Assembly (NCBI RefSeq): GCF_001263205.1
Contig: NZ_CP012333.1
Location: 2,294,001 to 2,358,000 of the forward strand
Source: Labilithrix luteola
Lineage (GTDB): Bacteria > Myxococcota_A > Polyangia > Polyangiales > Polyangiaceae
Reading direction: 5' to 3'
DNA length: 64,000 nucleotides
Every line of letters starts with the position of its first letter. Positions within the stretch are counted from its first letter, which is position 1. Below, one piece after another: positions 26,965-35,226 of the stretch. Both the position numbers and the translations under genes were made by a program. The notes beneath the pieces are model-generated. The model made no database searches and was not told where the DNA came from. It was given only the letters and a program-made list of their open reading frames with translations.

Positions 26965-28218
26965 CTAGGGCGTGAAGAGTCCGCCGTCCCCGTAGCCGGC
27001 GCCGATCATATGGAGGGCGTCTCCACCCCACACCATGAGCGAGGAGCCGGTCCACACGCCGAAGTGCAGTCCGCGGCCGACCGGAGCGCCTTCGAGCCGG
27101 GTCGACAGCCATGTATCGGTGGCGACGTCGTAGATACCTCCGTCGGCGAGATTGTTTCCATCGCCGTAGCCTCCCCAGACGATCATCTTGTCTCCGGTCC
27201 AGACTGCGCAATGACCGACGCGCGGACTTGGTGCGCCCACGCTGCTGATCGGTCTCCAGCGGTCGAGCACGGGGTCGTAGGCGGCACCATCGCCGAGCGC
27301 GCTCACCGTCTCTGCCCCGGCCAGCTTGGTCTGCCCGCCCCATACCAACATCTCTTTGCCAGTCCAAACGGCGGAATGACTCGAACGAGCAAAGGGGGCA
27401 TTGACTGCACTCATGGCGGACCAAGCGTCACGTTCGAGGTCGTATGCCGCTCCGTCCGTTCGCGAGGTGAGCTCCAAGGGCACGCGACCGCCCCAGACGA
27501 GCATCTTCTCTCCTGTCCACACCGCAGGTTGGTCCATGCGCGCGGATGGCATGTCGACCGTACTCATCGCACGCCATGCGTCGGCCTGCGGATCATAGAC
27601 GGCGCCGTCGTCGAGCACGGCATCACGCGACATGTTCCCTTCCATCCACCGCGTGGTCCCTCCCCACACGACCATCTTGGTGCCCGTCCACACCGTCGTG
27701 TGCCTCATGCGCCCCGTCGGTGGATTGCTCGACGTGCGCCGTGACCACGTATCGTTGACGACGTCATACACGAAGGCGTCGTTGCACGAAGCTGCATGGA
27801 AGTCGCCGCAGCCCTGGCCACCCCAAACGAGGACGTGGCCGTCGTCGAGCCAGACGACACTCGGGTCCGCGCGGCCTTCGTGATCGGCGGTCGGACTTAC
27901 GTACCCTGGGCCGCCGTCCGTCGTGGCATGAATCCAACGGTTGGTCGTGGGCGAATACAGGGCACCGCGCGACGCGTATTCGCCCCATAGAAACAGCTCT
28001 GAGGTGCCCCACGCGGCGACATCGACACCTCGTATCGCCGGCAGCCCCGCCGACTCGACGGCCGACCATGCCCCGCTCTCCGGTGGCCGTGGAGCGGGGA
28101 TAGGGACCGCGCTGGCAGAGCTTGCACAGCTCGTTGCGAGCAGGAGCAGCGTCAAGCTCGCGACGGCGAGGCTGCGCCACCCAAGTCCCCGTTGCTCTAG
28201 ATCGCAAGAAATCGACAA
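26965..28218 (-). CDS. kelch-repeat lipoprotein
   Basis: A 417-residue lipoprotein. The signal peptide LAVASLTLLLLATSC ends in a lipobox. At least six kelch-type blades recur as H/P-x-x-V-W-T-G-x-x-M-hydrophobic-V-W-G-G followed by GAxYDxxxDxW, for example TTVWTGTKMVVWGG, PAVWTGEKMLVWGG, SAVWTGKEMLVWGG and CAVWTGDKMIVWGG. This predicts a surface beta-propeller. It converges on the redoxin-like gene with a 6-nt gap. Kelch propellers bind proteins or glycans, but the ligand here is unknown. Confidence 0.85.
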   Translation of the reverse strand: MSISCDLEQRGLGWRSLAVASLTLLLLATSCASSASAVPIPAPRPPESGAWSAVESAGLPAIRGVDVAAWGTSELFLWGEYASRGALYSPTTNRWIHATTDGGPGYVSPTADHEGRADPSVVWLDDGHVLVWGGQGCGDFHAASCNDAFVYDVVNDTWSRRTSSNPPTGRMRHTTVWTGTKMVVWGGTTRWMEGNMSRDAVLDDGAVYDPQADAWRAMSTVDMPSARMDQPAVWTGEKMLVWGGRVPLELTSRTDGAAYDLERDAWSAMSAVNAPFARSSHSAVWTGKEMLVWGGQTKLAGAETVSALGDGAAYDPVLDRWRPISSVGAPSPRVGHCAVWTGDKMIVWGGYGDGNNLADGGIYDVATDTWLSTRLEGAPVGRGLHFGVWTGSSLMVWGGDALHMIGAGYGDGGLFTP

Positions 28219-28448
28219 AGCGTCCTCGTTAGAGAATGAGCGACCGACCTAGTGAATAACAAGCAGCAGGCATCGGTACCACACGTTCCCTGCGGGCACT
28301 GCGATGCCGTCTGACATTTGGAATATCCGCCCGGTGCGCTGGTTCCGAAACTCCAAGTGTGAGGTTTCGAAAAGTCGTTGTTCGGTCGCATCGTGCTCGA
28401 CGCGATAGAACTCGGAGTTTCGTCTGCGACGACGATATCGCTCTCGCG
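28219..28448. other. gap upstream of the kelch gene, weak ORF only
   Basis: The minus strand has a reading frame (28197-28463) with a short Cys-rich piece (YSKCQTASQCPQGTC) that overlaps the kelch start by 22 nt. It lacks a credible start or signal peptide and may be a remnant. The kelch promoter should lie here but no clear motif is seen. Confidence 0.25.
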
Positions 28449-28746
28449 AACGACATCGAGCAATCGTTCAACACCGGCTCGAGCAACGTCGAAGCCCGAT
28501 GAAATCGGTCCCTCAGTCGGCCTTTGGTTGCGGTCGCTGCTTCATGAGCCACAAGCTTTTCATCACGCGATAGCGACTCTTCTTGAGCGTCTCCTCGCTC
28601 ATGTCCTTGCACGACGTCCCTCCCGCTGCGTAGACAGCGAGCCGTTCTCCAAGCGGACGTTTCGCGCATCGCTGGAAGCTGTCGCGAACCATGTCGATCG
28701 CCGTTCGGCTCGCCTGCAGCGGGTCGGAGAGATCGCCGTGACCGCG
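28449..28746 (-). repeat. truncated copy 2 of the lysozyme-like repeat
   Basis: This block is about 90 percent identical by eye to 38171-38470. It begins with CGACATCGAGCAATCGTTCA and carries the C-terminal coding half of the lysozyme-like gene (HGDLSDP, SFQRCAKRPLGERL, AGGTSCKDM, KSRYRVMKSLWLMKQ), including the stop at its left end. The N-terminal half, with the catalytic AWAEST and GLYQI motifs, is missing. The break at 28746 is abrupt. Its left boundary falls near the same sequence as in the 38-kb copy. Confidence 0.75.
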
Positions 28747-28890
28747 TGGAGACGCGGCCGTGCCTCATTCGTTCTGACGCTCGCGGCGAGCTCTTCTTCG
28801 TCCTTGCTGCTATCGCCCGAGCTTACCTGCGATCACCGTCCACGCGTCGTCGGTGCGAGGGTGCCGTATCGGCGAACGCTTCGCGGCGAG

Positions 28891-29295
28891 CTATCGCGTG
28901 GCGGGACCGGGCCCGTGCGCGGCCTTGCAATGGCCGTCGACGCACACCGGACGGTAGATGCCGCAACTGGGCGTGGGCTTCGGCGTGAGCGCCATGCACG
29001 ACGCATCCCACCAGGCTCGGCACGATGGCTCGATCTCGCTGAGCTTCGCTCCATAGGCTGCCGACGACGAGCGCGCGATGGCATCGCTCCCGCAATCCGA
29101 TAGACACGCGCGACGTGTGGTCGTCACGCAGTCCGCGTCGCGCGTACAGGCGTCGCTAGCCTTGGCGCGCGCAGTGTCGATCGTGCGTTGGGCGTTCGTA
29201 AGCAAGGCCTCGCACGCAGCTGCCGTGCGCGGACGTGCGACCGGTCGTGCGCTTTTGGCTTCCGAGGCCGGTGGGCCGGGCTCGGGCGCACTCAC
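28891..29295 (-). CDS. small Cys-rich exported-type protein, body
   Basis: A 134-residue frame beginning at GTG 29295, with ACEALLTNAQRTIDTARAKA, ACTRDADCVTT, ACLSDCGS, CRAWWDASCMA and CGIYRPVCVDGHCKA. This pattern of helices and paired Cys resembles small secreted lipoproteins common in myxobacteria. The signal peptide is carried by the preceding frame (29292-29516), which overlaps by GTGA. One extra G at 29294 would join them into a single lipoprotein of about 208 residues. I think one gene is more likely than two. Confidence 0.6.
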   Translation of the reverse strand: MSAPEPGPPASEAKSARPVARPRTAAACEALLTNAQRTIDTARAKASDACTRDADCVTTTRRACLSDCGSDAIARSSSAAYGAKLSEIEPSCRAWWDASCMALTPKPTPSCGIYRPVCVDGHCKAAHGPGPATR

Positions 29296-29516
29296 CGTGG
29301 TCGCTGCAACGTCGCCTCCGCGTCAACGGATTCATGCACGACACTGGTCGCTTCGTTCGGGCGCCCTCCGTCGTTCGCGCGATCTCCCTCGCTCGTAGCG
29401 TTCGGCGGCGTCGCCGCGCGGCTTGAGCAGGCGACGATGGAGATGACGACGACGGCAAGGCCTGCAAGCGACGCGAATCGGCTCGCTGCGGAGGCGGTAT
29501 GCAGCATTCGGTTCAT
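29292..29516 (-). CDS. lipoprotein signal and spacer, probable 5' part of the preceding frame
   Basis: A 74-residue frame: MNRMLHTASAASRFASLAGL, a hydrophobic core and a lipobox ending VAC, then a Ser/Asn/Glu spacer that ends at a TGA overlapping the GTG of the Cys-rich body. By itself it would be only a lipid anchor with a tail, which argues for a frameshift or a sequencing error between the two parts. Confidence 0.55.
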   Translation of the reverse strand: MNRMLHTASAASRFASLAGLAVVVISIVACSSRAATPPNATSEGDRANDGGRPNEATSVVHESVDAEATLQRPR

Positions 29517-30127
29517 GGTTCCCCTACTCCCGTCCGCCTACGAAATTCTACCACAAGGCGTTGCAGGCACAACGCAGCAGCGTACGCATGCACGGGCGGG
29601 TCTTGCTCTAGTCGCCGCCGCATCGAGCTTCTGTCCTGCGGTCCGTCGTGCTCCGTCTTCGATCGCTTGCTCGGCACTCACGTCGTCTTTGGGAGCGGTC
29701 CATGATTCCGTTGCTTCCACCTCGACCGACGTTTGACTCTCGATGGCCAGGGTGATCGTCGCCGAACCAGCCGGCAGCATCGCGGTTGCCTCGCCGAACG
29801 TCTTCGTCATCGCACCGTCCGGCTATCGGGACCATCCTCGTCGTTCGAGTTCCTCGCGCAGAGCCGGAGGTCTTGGTACGACGCGGTCACGCCAGACGTG
29901 ACGCGCAGCAAAAACCCCACGCAGTCGCAAAAGTGCGAAACCGTGGCGGGGCGACTATCGAGGCAAGCCGCGCGAGAAATTCGACCGGCGACATCACGCG
30001 CTCCGTCGTGCGATGGCGAGAGACCTTCCTCACCCGATAGCGCAGCTGCTCCAAGGCTTCGACGAGCTGTACGTCGCCCCGTCTCGGTGAGAACCACCTT
30101 TGCCGTCGCGAGGAGGAGGCTTCGGCG
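29517..30127. other. gap with one doubtful small ORF
   Basis: On the minus strand, 29538-29810 could encode a 90-residue protein (MTKTFGEATAMLPAGSATIT, ending in a CVRCCVVPATPC segment), but there is no signal peptide, family match or good ribosome site. The rest of the stretch to 30127 shows no convincing coding frame, RNA or repeat. Confidence 0.25.
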
Positions 30128-30934
30128 TCACACCGTCGGCGACGGACGACCGAGCGCATCCCGCAGCTCTGCAGCAGCCGTGGCGTGGGCACTCGAGCTG
30201 CGGAGGAATCTCGCGCAGAGCGGTACGTCGAGGCCGTCCTTCGTCACCAGCAGCACGCGCTCGTTGTGGCCATACCGCGCATTCCACGAACCGCGCTCGA
30301 TCGTCACCGACGCGATCTCTTCGATCGGAACGTCCCGAACGCTCATCGATCGCGAGAAGAACATTCGCTCGAGCCGAACCACGCCCTGCGCATACAGGAT
30401 CTGGATCCGAAAGCGCGCACGCGCTTGGAAGGCATGCCAGGTAAAGACGAGCGCGGTGAGTAGCGAGACGAGGACCATCGCCGACAAGGGCACGATATCC
30501 ATCGGATCGGGATCGACGCGAGCCAACAGCGTGGTCTCATCCCGCTCGGCGAAGTAGCGCTCGATCGCTCCGCGCCACTGGGCTACCGCAGGTCCCTCGA
30601 AGAGCACCTCCGAGCTGTCGTCGTGATCGATGAGAAGGAGCTGGTCGCGTGGGGACTTACCGACCGTACGGCGGTATTGCGCTCTCTCGATGGAGGCCGT
30701 GTCGAACGTCCGCTCGCGCCATTTCCCGTGGCGATCGCTTCCACGCCACACCACGCACGTGCCGGGGCGCGTGCACTCGAGGCCACGAAACATGTCCTTA
30801 TCGTCGCTCGCTGCCATGAGAACGAGGACAATGGCGCACAGCAGCGGAACGATCACTCGCCACCAGCGCGAGTCGAATGGCCCATACCACATTGTCACGT
30901 CCGACCGGGGAGGCGTAGTGCGGTAGCCGCTCAT
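30128..30934 (-). CDS. two-TM membrane protein of unknown function
   Basis: A 268-residue protein. TM1 lies near residues 26-42 (VIVPLLCAIVLVLMAA), then an extracytoplasmic or cytoplasmic loop of about 105 residues with one Cys pair (LECTRPGTCVVWRG), TM2 near 150-168 (LSAMVLVSLLTALVFTW) and a C-terminal domain (ILYAQGVVRLERMFFSRSMS, DVPIEEIASVTIERG). The tail after TM2 resembles membrane-associated PH-like domains, but that is a guess. It has no operon partner; 193 nt or more separate it from neighbours. Confidence 0.55.
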   Translation of the reverse strand: MSGYRTTPPRSDVTMWYGPFDSRWWRVIVPLLCAIVLVLMAASDDKDMFRGLECTRPGTCVVWRGSDRHGKWRERTFDTASIERAQYRRTVGKSPRDQLLLIDHDDSSEVLFEGPAVAQWRGAIERYFAERDETTLLARVDPDPMDIVPLSAMVLVSLLTALVFTWHAFQARARFRIQILYAQGVVRLERMFFSRSMSVRDVPIEEIASVTIERGSWNARYGHNERVLLVTKDGLDVPLCARFLRSSSAHATAAAELRDALGRPSPTV

Positions 30935-31333
30935 CTCGAATGAGCTTAGCGCGCCGCAAGGTGCCCAGGCGACGAGCGAACGTTCGGACTCGCTGCTCTA
31001 CACGATTGGTCAGCTGCTGCCTCCGGCTTCGTCGACAGGGCCACAAGGCCTGCCCACCGGACAACGATGGCGGACGTCACTTCAGCGCGCAGCCCATCGC
31101 GACTGCGGCCCGAGCGCCCCCATCCCGCAACCCTTCGGTGTGGTTGGCGCGCCCAAGGGTGTACTGACAGCGAAGGTGCGACTCGAGAAGGTGTCGATGA
31201 CGAAGAACGCGATCACCGATGAGGCTGCGTACCGGTACAAACGCGCGACAGACGGAGGCGCCCTCATCGAGTCGCGCTGCATACGGAAGCTCGCCACCAA
31301 GGTCGGACGCAGGTACGCTTCTCCGCTGACCCG
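30935..31333. other. gap without a recognisable feature
   Basis: Short reading frames exist on both strands, but none has a plausible start, composition or motif. The promoter of the 31334 lipoprotein is presumably here. Confidence 0.3.
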
Positions 31334-31876
31334 TTGAGCACCCCCACGACAGTCCTCGTCCTCGTCCTCGTCCCGCTCGCGTTCGCGACGTTGTTTGGCT
31401 GTGACCGGGGCCATCGCCCTGTGGACGCAGGGCCGACCGACGCGGGGACCATCGCCGATGCGGGCTCGGCCACGGCCGCCGATGCGGGCTCGGCCACGGC
31501 CGCCGATGCGGGCTCGGCCACGGCCGCCGATGCGGCGCGTCCTCTGCTCGTCGGGCGACGATCCCTCCACGCCGGAAAAGGGGACCCTGCAGCTTGGGGC
31601 TGTACGCTTCGCGACGACGGCCACCTGGACTGCAGCGATCCGGCCACCGGAAAGAGTCGAGTCCTCGCGGTGCCCACGTCCGTCGCACAAGCACTCATCT
31701 CGAAGGCGGAGGAGCGTGAGCGCACGTGCGTGGTCCCCCCTGCGAAGGAGCGCGCGATCCCAGGCTCGATTCCGGTCGGGAGCCTGAGCGATCAGGAGCG
31801 TTCCGTACCGCTGTGCGACCCTGGCGCCGCGCTCACCGAGCTGCGCGCACTCGAGTCCGCATACAAAGGGAAATAG
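31334..31876 (+). CDS. small lipoprotein with tandem octapeptide repeats
   Basis: A 180-residue lipoprotein starting at TTG 31334. The hydrophobic segment VLVLVLVPLAFATLF ends in a lipobox FGC. The spacer contains three exact copies of DAGSATAA, encoded by three 24-bp tandem repeats, which should vary readily in number. The C-terminal domain of about 110 residues (WGCTLRDDGHLDCSDP, SVAQALISKAEERERTC, VPLCDPGAALTELRALES) has four Cys and matches no family I know. It is monocistronic. Confidence 0.6.
   Translation: MSTPTTVLVLVLVPLAFATLFGCDRGHRPVDAGPTDAGTIADAGSATAADAGSATAADAGSATAADAARPLLVGRRSLHAGKGDPAAWGCTLRDDGHLDCSDPATGKSRVLAVPTSVAQALISKAEERERTCVVPPAKERAIPGSIPVGSLSDQERSVPLCDPGAALTELRALESAYKGK
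31457..31528 (+). repeat. three exact 24-bp tandem repeats
   Basis: The unit starting GATGCGGGCTCGGCCACGGC and ending with CGCC is repeated exactly three times head to tail, followed by a partial unit. It lies in frame in the lipoprotein spacer, so copy-number change would only alter linker length. It is not a CRISPR array because no spacers separate the copies. Confidence 0.9.
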
Positions 31877-32468
31877 GCGAGGCGGCCATCGCGCATGTGA
31901 GGACGACGGTGTCGGCCGCCGACTGCGCCGTCGGTGGATCGGCAACGCGATCGCTTCGCGCTGTTGGCCGCCAGAGTCGTGATCGGAGCTGCACAATCGT
32001 CGTCGGCGATCCGTGCATCGATCACAACCCGCGGGCCTGGTCCCGAGCCGACCGCTCGTGTGTGTAACTGGACCTCAGGAAGGGACGGATACCCCAACGG
32101 AGCAGCGCCCGAATTCTTCGAGCGGCCTCTCGTGGGACCGTGACGAGACCGTGCTCGATGTCGCTCGCACGAAGACGCGCCAAGCGACAAAGAAAGCACT
32201 TAGCCGGCACCGAAGAGCCGAACAAAACGTGGCCTCGAAGTCCAAGCTTCGTCAGTTCTCCTCGATGCGGAAGCCACGGCACACGACCTCGTATGTCGGC
32301 CCGTCGTCGAAGCTGATCATCAGGTGAAGAAGCCCCTGCTGGTCGCCCCTATTCTCCTTCGAATTCGCGCGCACCTCTGCGAGCCGTGCAGGCGATCCCC
32401 GATCAACGAGCCATCCTAGGCCTCGAGCATATCCCCCCCGTTCCACCCAATGTCCGTAGTCTCTTTGC
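31877..32468. other. gap with a possible 3' gene fragment
   Basis: The minus-strand frame 32252-32446 ends in GLLHLMISFDDGPTYEVVCR, which reads like a genuine protein C-terminus, but it has no start of its own and only about 40 convincing residues. The rest shows nothing I can support. Confidence 0.25.
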
Positions 32469-32891
32469 TCACGCCTTGTACGGCACGGCGACGTCGAGCA
32501 CCCACGTCACTCCGAACTTGTCCTTGAGCATCCCGTAGAGCGGCGCCCAGCCCGACTTGGCGAGCGGCTGGATCACCGTCGACCCGACGGCGAGCTTCTC
32601 CCAGAGCGCCGAGATCTCGTCGGTCGAGTCCGAGCGGACGGAGACGAAGAACGGGGCCGTTCCCTGATCCCACGGACGCGCGGACGGGACGTCGTACGCC
32701 ATCACGCGAAAGCCGCTGTTCGCAACCGTCTGGCCCCACATCACCTGGTCCGCTTCGGCCGGATCCGTCACGCTGTGCGCGTCCTTGTACGTGACGACGG
32801 TGAGGTCGCCGCCGAACACGGACTGATAGAACGAAAGGGCTGCGCGGGCGTTTCCTCGGAAGTTCAGGTGGGTGGTGGTGTTGAGGCTCAT
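32469..32891 (-). CDS. VOC-family (PhnB-like) protein
   Basis: A 140-residue protein of the vicinal-oxygen-chelate/glyoxalase fold, PhnB/3-demethylubiquinone-methyltransferase-like subgroup. Signature: HLNFRGNARAALSFYQSVFG at the N-terminus, MWGQTVANSGFRVMAYDVP in the middle, and WAPLYGMLKDKFGVTWVLDV at the end. The length is typical for a two-module VOC monomer. Its start overlaps the TetR gene stop by 4 nt, forming the operon aldo/keto reductase - TetR - VOC. Substrate unknown; detoxification of a small carbonyl compound is possible from context. Confidence 0.85.
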   Translation of the reverse strand: MSLNTTTHLNFRGNARAALSFYQSVFGGDLTVVTYKDAHSVTDPAEADQVMWGQTVANSGFRVMAYDVPSARPWDQGTAPFFVSVRSDSTDEISALWEKLAVGSTVIQPLAKSGWAPLYGMLKDKFGVTWVLDVAVPYKA

Positions 32892-33631
32892 CTCTTTTTC
32901 CTCGTGTCTTTGCTGGGCAAACGGGTGTTCCTCGAACGCGGGATTGCTTTCGAGGCTCGATGAGCCGGCTCAGACTTGCTGAGGGCCGGCTGATCCGAAG
33001 GTGGATGTCTCAAGGCCGGCAGGACGACCGTATCGATCATCGAGACGAGGAAGCTCAGCTCGAAGGCCCTCCGCTGCACGAGACTGCGGTACGCGGCCAT
33101 CGACGGGATGACCTGCGAGAGCGTGGCGATGTCCGCGGTGGCCGGGATCTCTCCGCGTGCCACGGCCTTCTCCATCAGCACGAGGTGCGCCTCCGCCCAC
33201 GGCTCGACGATCGCGCTGTTCGCTGCCTCCGCGAGCGTCTGATCCTGCGAGAGGAGCGATGCGAGCGCGGCCATGATCTTGAGCTTGCGCGTGCTCTGTT
33301 CGATGGGCTCCGGGCGAAACAGGGCGAGGAGGTCGCCACGGAGCGTGCCGGTGTCGGGCAGGTTCGCGAGGTCCACCTGGTTGCGCTTCATGCGCGAGAC
33401 CGCGGCGATGATCAGGTCCGACTTCGACGACCAGCGGCGGTAGAGGGCCGCCTTGCCCGAGCTGGCGCGCAACGCCACCGCGTCCATTGTGAGCCCCGCA
33501 GCGCCCACCTCGGCGAGCACGTCCAGCGTCGCGTCGAGCAGCGCGCCGTCGAGCGACTGGTCCCGCTTTCGCCCCGGTTGCGCCTGCGCCACTTGCGAGT
33601 TCCCCTCGGTGAGTTCGTCCCGCTCGCTCAT
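32888..33631 (-). CDS. TetR-family transcriptional regulator
   Basis: A 247-residue regulator starting MSERDELTEGNSQ at the ATGA overlap with the reductase gene. The N-terminal helix-turn-helix spans about residues 22-70: LLDATLDVLAEVGAAGLTMD, then ALRASSGKAALYRRWSSKSDL. The C-terminal domain is all-alpha and binds an unknown ligand (TetR_C-type). A basic tail (RASKAIPRSRNTRLPSKDTRKK) is unusual. It probably represses its own operon. Confidence 0.88.
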   Translation of the reverse strand: MSERDELTEGNSQVAQAQPGRKRDQSLDGALLDATLDVLAEVGAAGLTMDAVALRASSGKAALYRRWSSKSDLIIAAVSRMKRNQVDLANLPDTGTLRGDLLALFRPEPIEQSTRKLKIMAALASLLSQDQTLAEAANSAIVEPWAEAHLVLMEKAVARGEIPATADIATLSQVIPSMAAYRSLVQRRAFELSFLVSMIDTVVLPALRHPPSDQPALSKSEPAHRASKAIPRSRNTRLPSKDTRKKR

Positions 33632-34680
33632 GTTCGAGCTCCTGCGTCGGGGAGGACACCGGTGCGAAGCAGGTTCGCGCGCGCCGCGTCGGCCATCGCG
33701 AACATCCACCCGGGGTACTCGACCGAGAGCGCGCTCGCGTCGTTCAGTTCGCGCAGGTCGGCGTCGGCCAAGCGGACATCGACTGCCTTCAAGTTCTCTT
33801 CGAGTTGCTCGAAGCGCTTGATCCCGAGGATGACGCTGGTCACGGCGGGCCGATGCAAGAGCCACGCGAGCGCGATGGTGGAGAGCGGCGCACCGTGTCG
33901 CGCCGCAATGCGCTCCAGCGCGGCGAGTACTGGCGTGCCCTTGGCCTCGTCCACGGGAGGAAACGCGATGATCCCGCGCCGGCCGGTGCCCCCTCCGCGA
34001 TACTTTCCTGACAGGTAGCCGCCAGCGAGCGGGCTGTACACGAGCAAGCCGAGACGCTCGCTCTCGAGCATCGGGACGATCTCGCGCTCCAACTCCCGTC
34101 CCACGAGCGAGTAGTACGCCTGCACCGACTGGAATGGCGTCGCGCTGAAGCGGGCCGCGACGCCAAGCGCTTTCGTGATCTGCCAGGCGGCCCAGTTGGA
34201 GACGCCCACATAGCGGACGAGCCCCTGTCGCACGACGTCGTCGAGCGCACGGATCGTCTCCTCGAGGGGAGTCGCCAAGTCCCAGCCGTGGAGTTGGTAG
34301 AGGTCGACGTGATCGGTTCCGAGCCGCGCGAGGCTGGTCTTGAGCTGATCGATGATGTGATAGCGCGAGGCGCCACTGTCATTCGGTCCTGGCCCAACCG
34401 CGTGCTCGACCTTGGTGGCGATCACCACTTCCCGTCGCGCGATGCCGAGGTTCTTCAACGATCGGCCGAGGATCTCCTCGGACTGGCCGCCGGAGTAGAC
34501 GTTCGCGGTGTCGAAGAAGTTGACGCCTGCGTCGAACGCGCGCCGAACGATGCGGTCGACCTCCTCCTGGCCCACGTCCCCCGCGCCCGCGTAGCGGCCC
34601 GTGCTGGGGCCGAACGTCATCGTGCCCAGGCACATCTCCGAGACGAAGAGGCCGCTGTTTCCGAGGACTCTGTAGCGCAT
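33628..34680 (-). CDS. aldo/keto reductase
   Basis: A 350-residue NAD(P)H-dependent aldo/keto reductase starting MRYRVLGNSGLFVSEM. The catalytic tetrad is visible: Asp and Tyr in NFFDTANVYSGGQSEE, Lys in VVIATKV and His in DLYQLHGWD. The cofactor loop near the C-terminus includes VTSVILGIKRFEQLEENL. It resembles the bacterial subfamily of voltage-channel-beta-like oxidoreductases. It is the first gene of an operon with TetR and VOC genes, suggesting a role in aldehyde or ketone stress. Confidence 0.92.
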   Translation of the reverse strand: MRYRVLGNSGLFVSEMCLGTMTFGPSTGRYAGAGDVGQEEVDRIVRRAFDAGVNFFDTANVYSGGQSEEILGRSLKNLGIARREVVIATKVEHAVGPGPNDSGASRYHIIDQLKTSLARLGTDHVDLYQLHGWDLATPLEETIRALDDVVRQGLVRYVGVSNWAAWQITKALGVAARFSATPFQSVQAYYSLVGRELEREIVPMLESERLGLLVYSPLAGGYLSGKYRGGGTGRRGIIAFPPVDEAKGTPVLAALERIAARHGAPLSTIALAWLLHRPAVTSVILGIKRFEQLEENLKAVDVRLADADLRELNDASALSVEYPGWMFAMADAARANLLRTGVLPDAGART

Positions 34681-35226
34681 TGATTCGGGCTCCAGAGCTG
34701 GCTGCTCACCAAGCTCGATCAAATCGATACCGCACAGTTCCGGAACTATCAAGTTCCGATTTGAGAGCCAGCGCGGCCCCAGGCCCCGATGTCCGCTCTG
34801 ACGAGCCCCCAACGGCTTCGCATGGCGTGGCGGCTCTGACGCTCGACTCCGTCACGCCTGCCGCGGGTCCCGCCAGCGGTGGCGACCGCGTACACCTCGT
34901 CGGCGCTAGATCGTCCGTGCAGGAGGGGATACTGCTCTTCCCCCGAGCGCGCGCAGTTCGTCGAGGTCCGTCACGGCGGCAAGAGCGCAGCTCGACTCGT
35001 AGGGTCTCGTACGCTCGAAGCAGTCTCTGCGTTGTTCATCACGCGGTACGAGTCCCGCGCGAAACCTGGCCCTCCAGTCAGGAGGAAGATGGCCACGAAC
35101 ACAAGCAATCTCGATCGCTCGACCAATCTCCGCACCAGTTGCGCGAGCACATCCGGCAGCCGCGCGATCAAGGCTCGTCCGTAGATGCGTTGGATGGCGG
35201 GCGGAGATCTGGGCTAAGAGGGCGCC
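34681..35226. other. gap upstream of the ABC-F gene
   Basis: A minus-strand frame at 34971-35171 begins MIARLPDVLAQLVRRLVERS with a hydrophobic segment (LLVFVAIFLLTGGPGFA) that could be a signal peptide, but the mature part is short and the frame breaks. I do not call it a gene. No other feature is seen. Confidence 0.25.

Noticed and set aside
31457..31528. Possible CRISPR array
   Set aside because: The 24-bp units are directly adjacent with no spacers and translate in frame within a lipoprotein.
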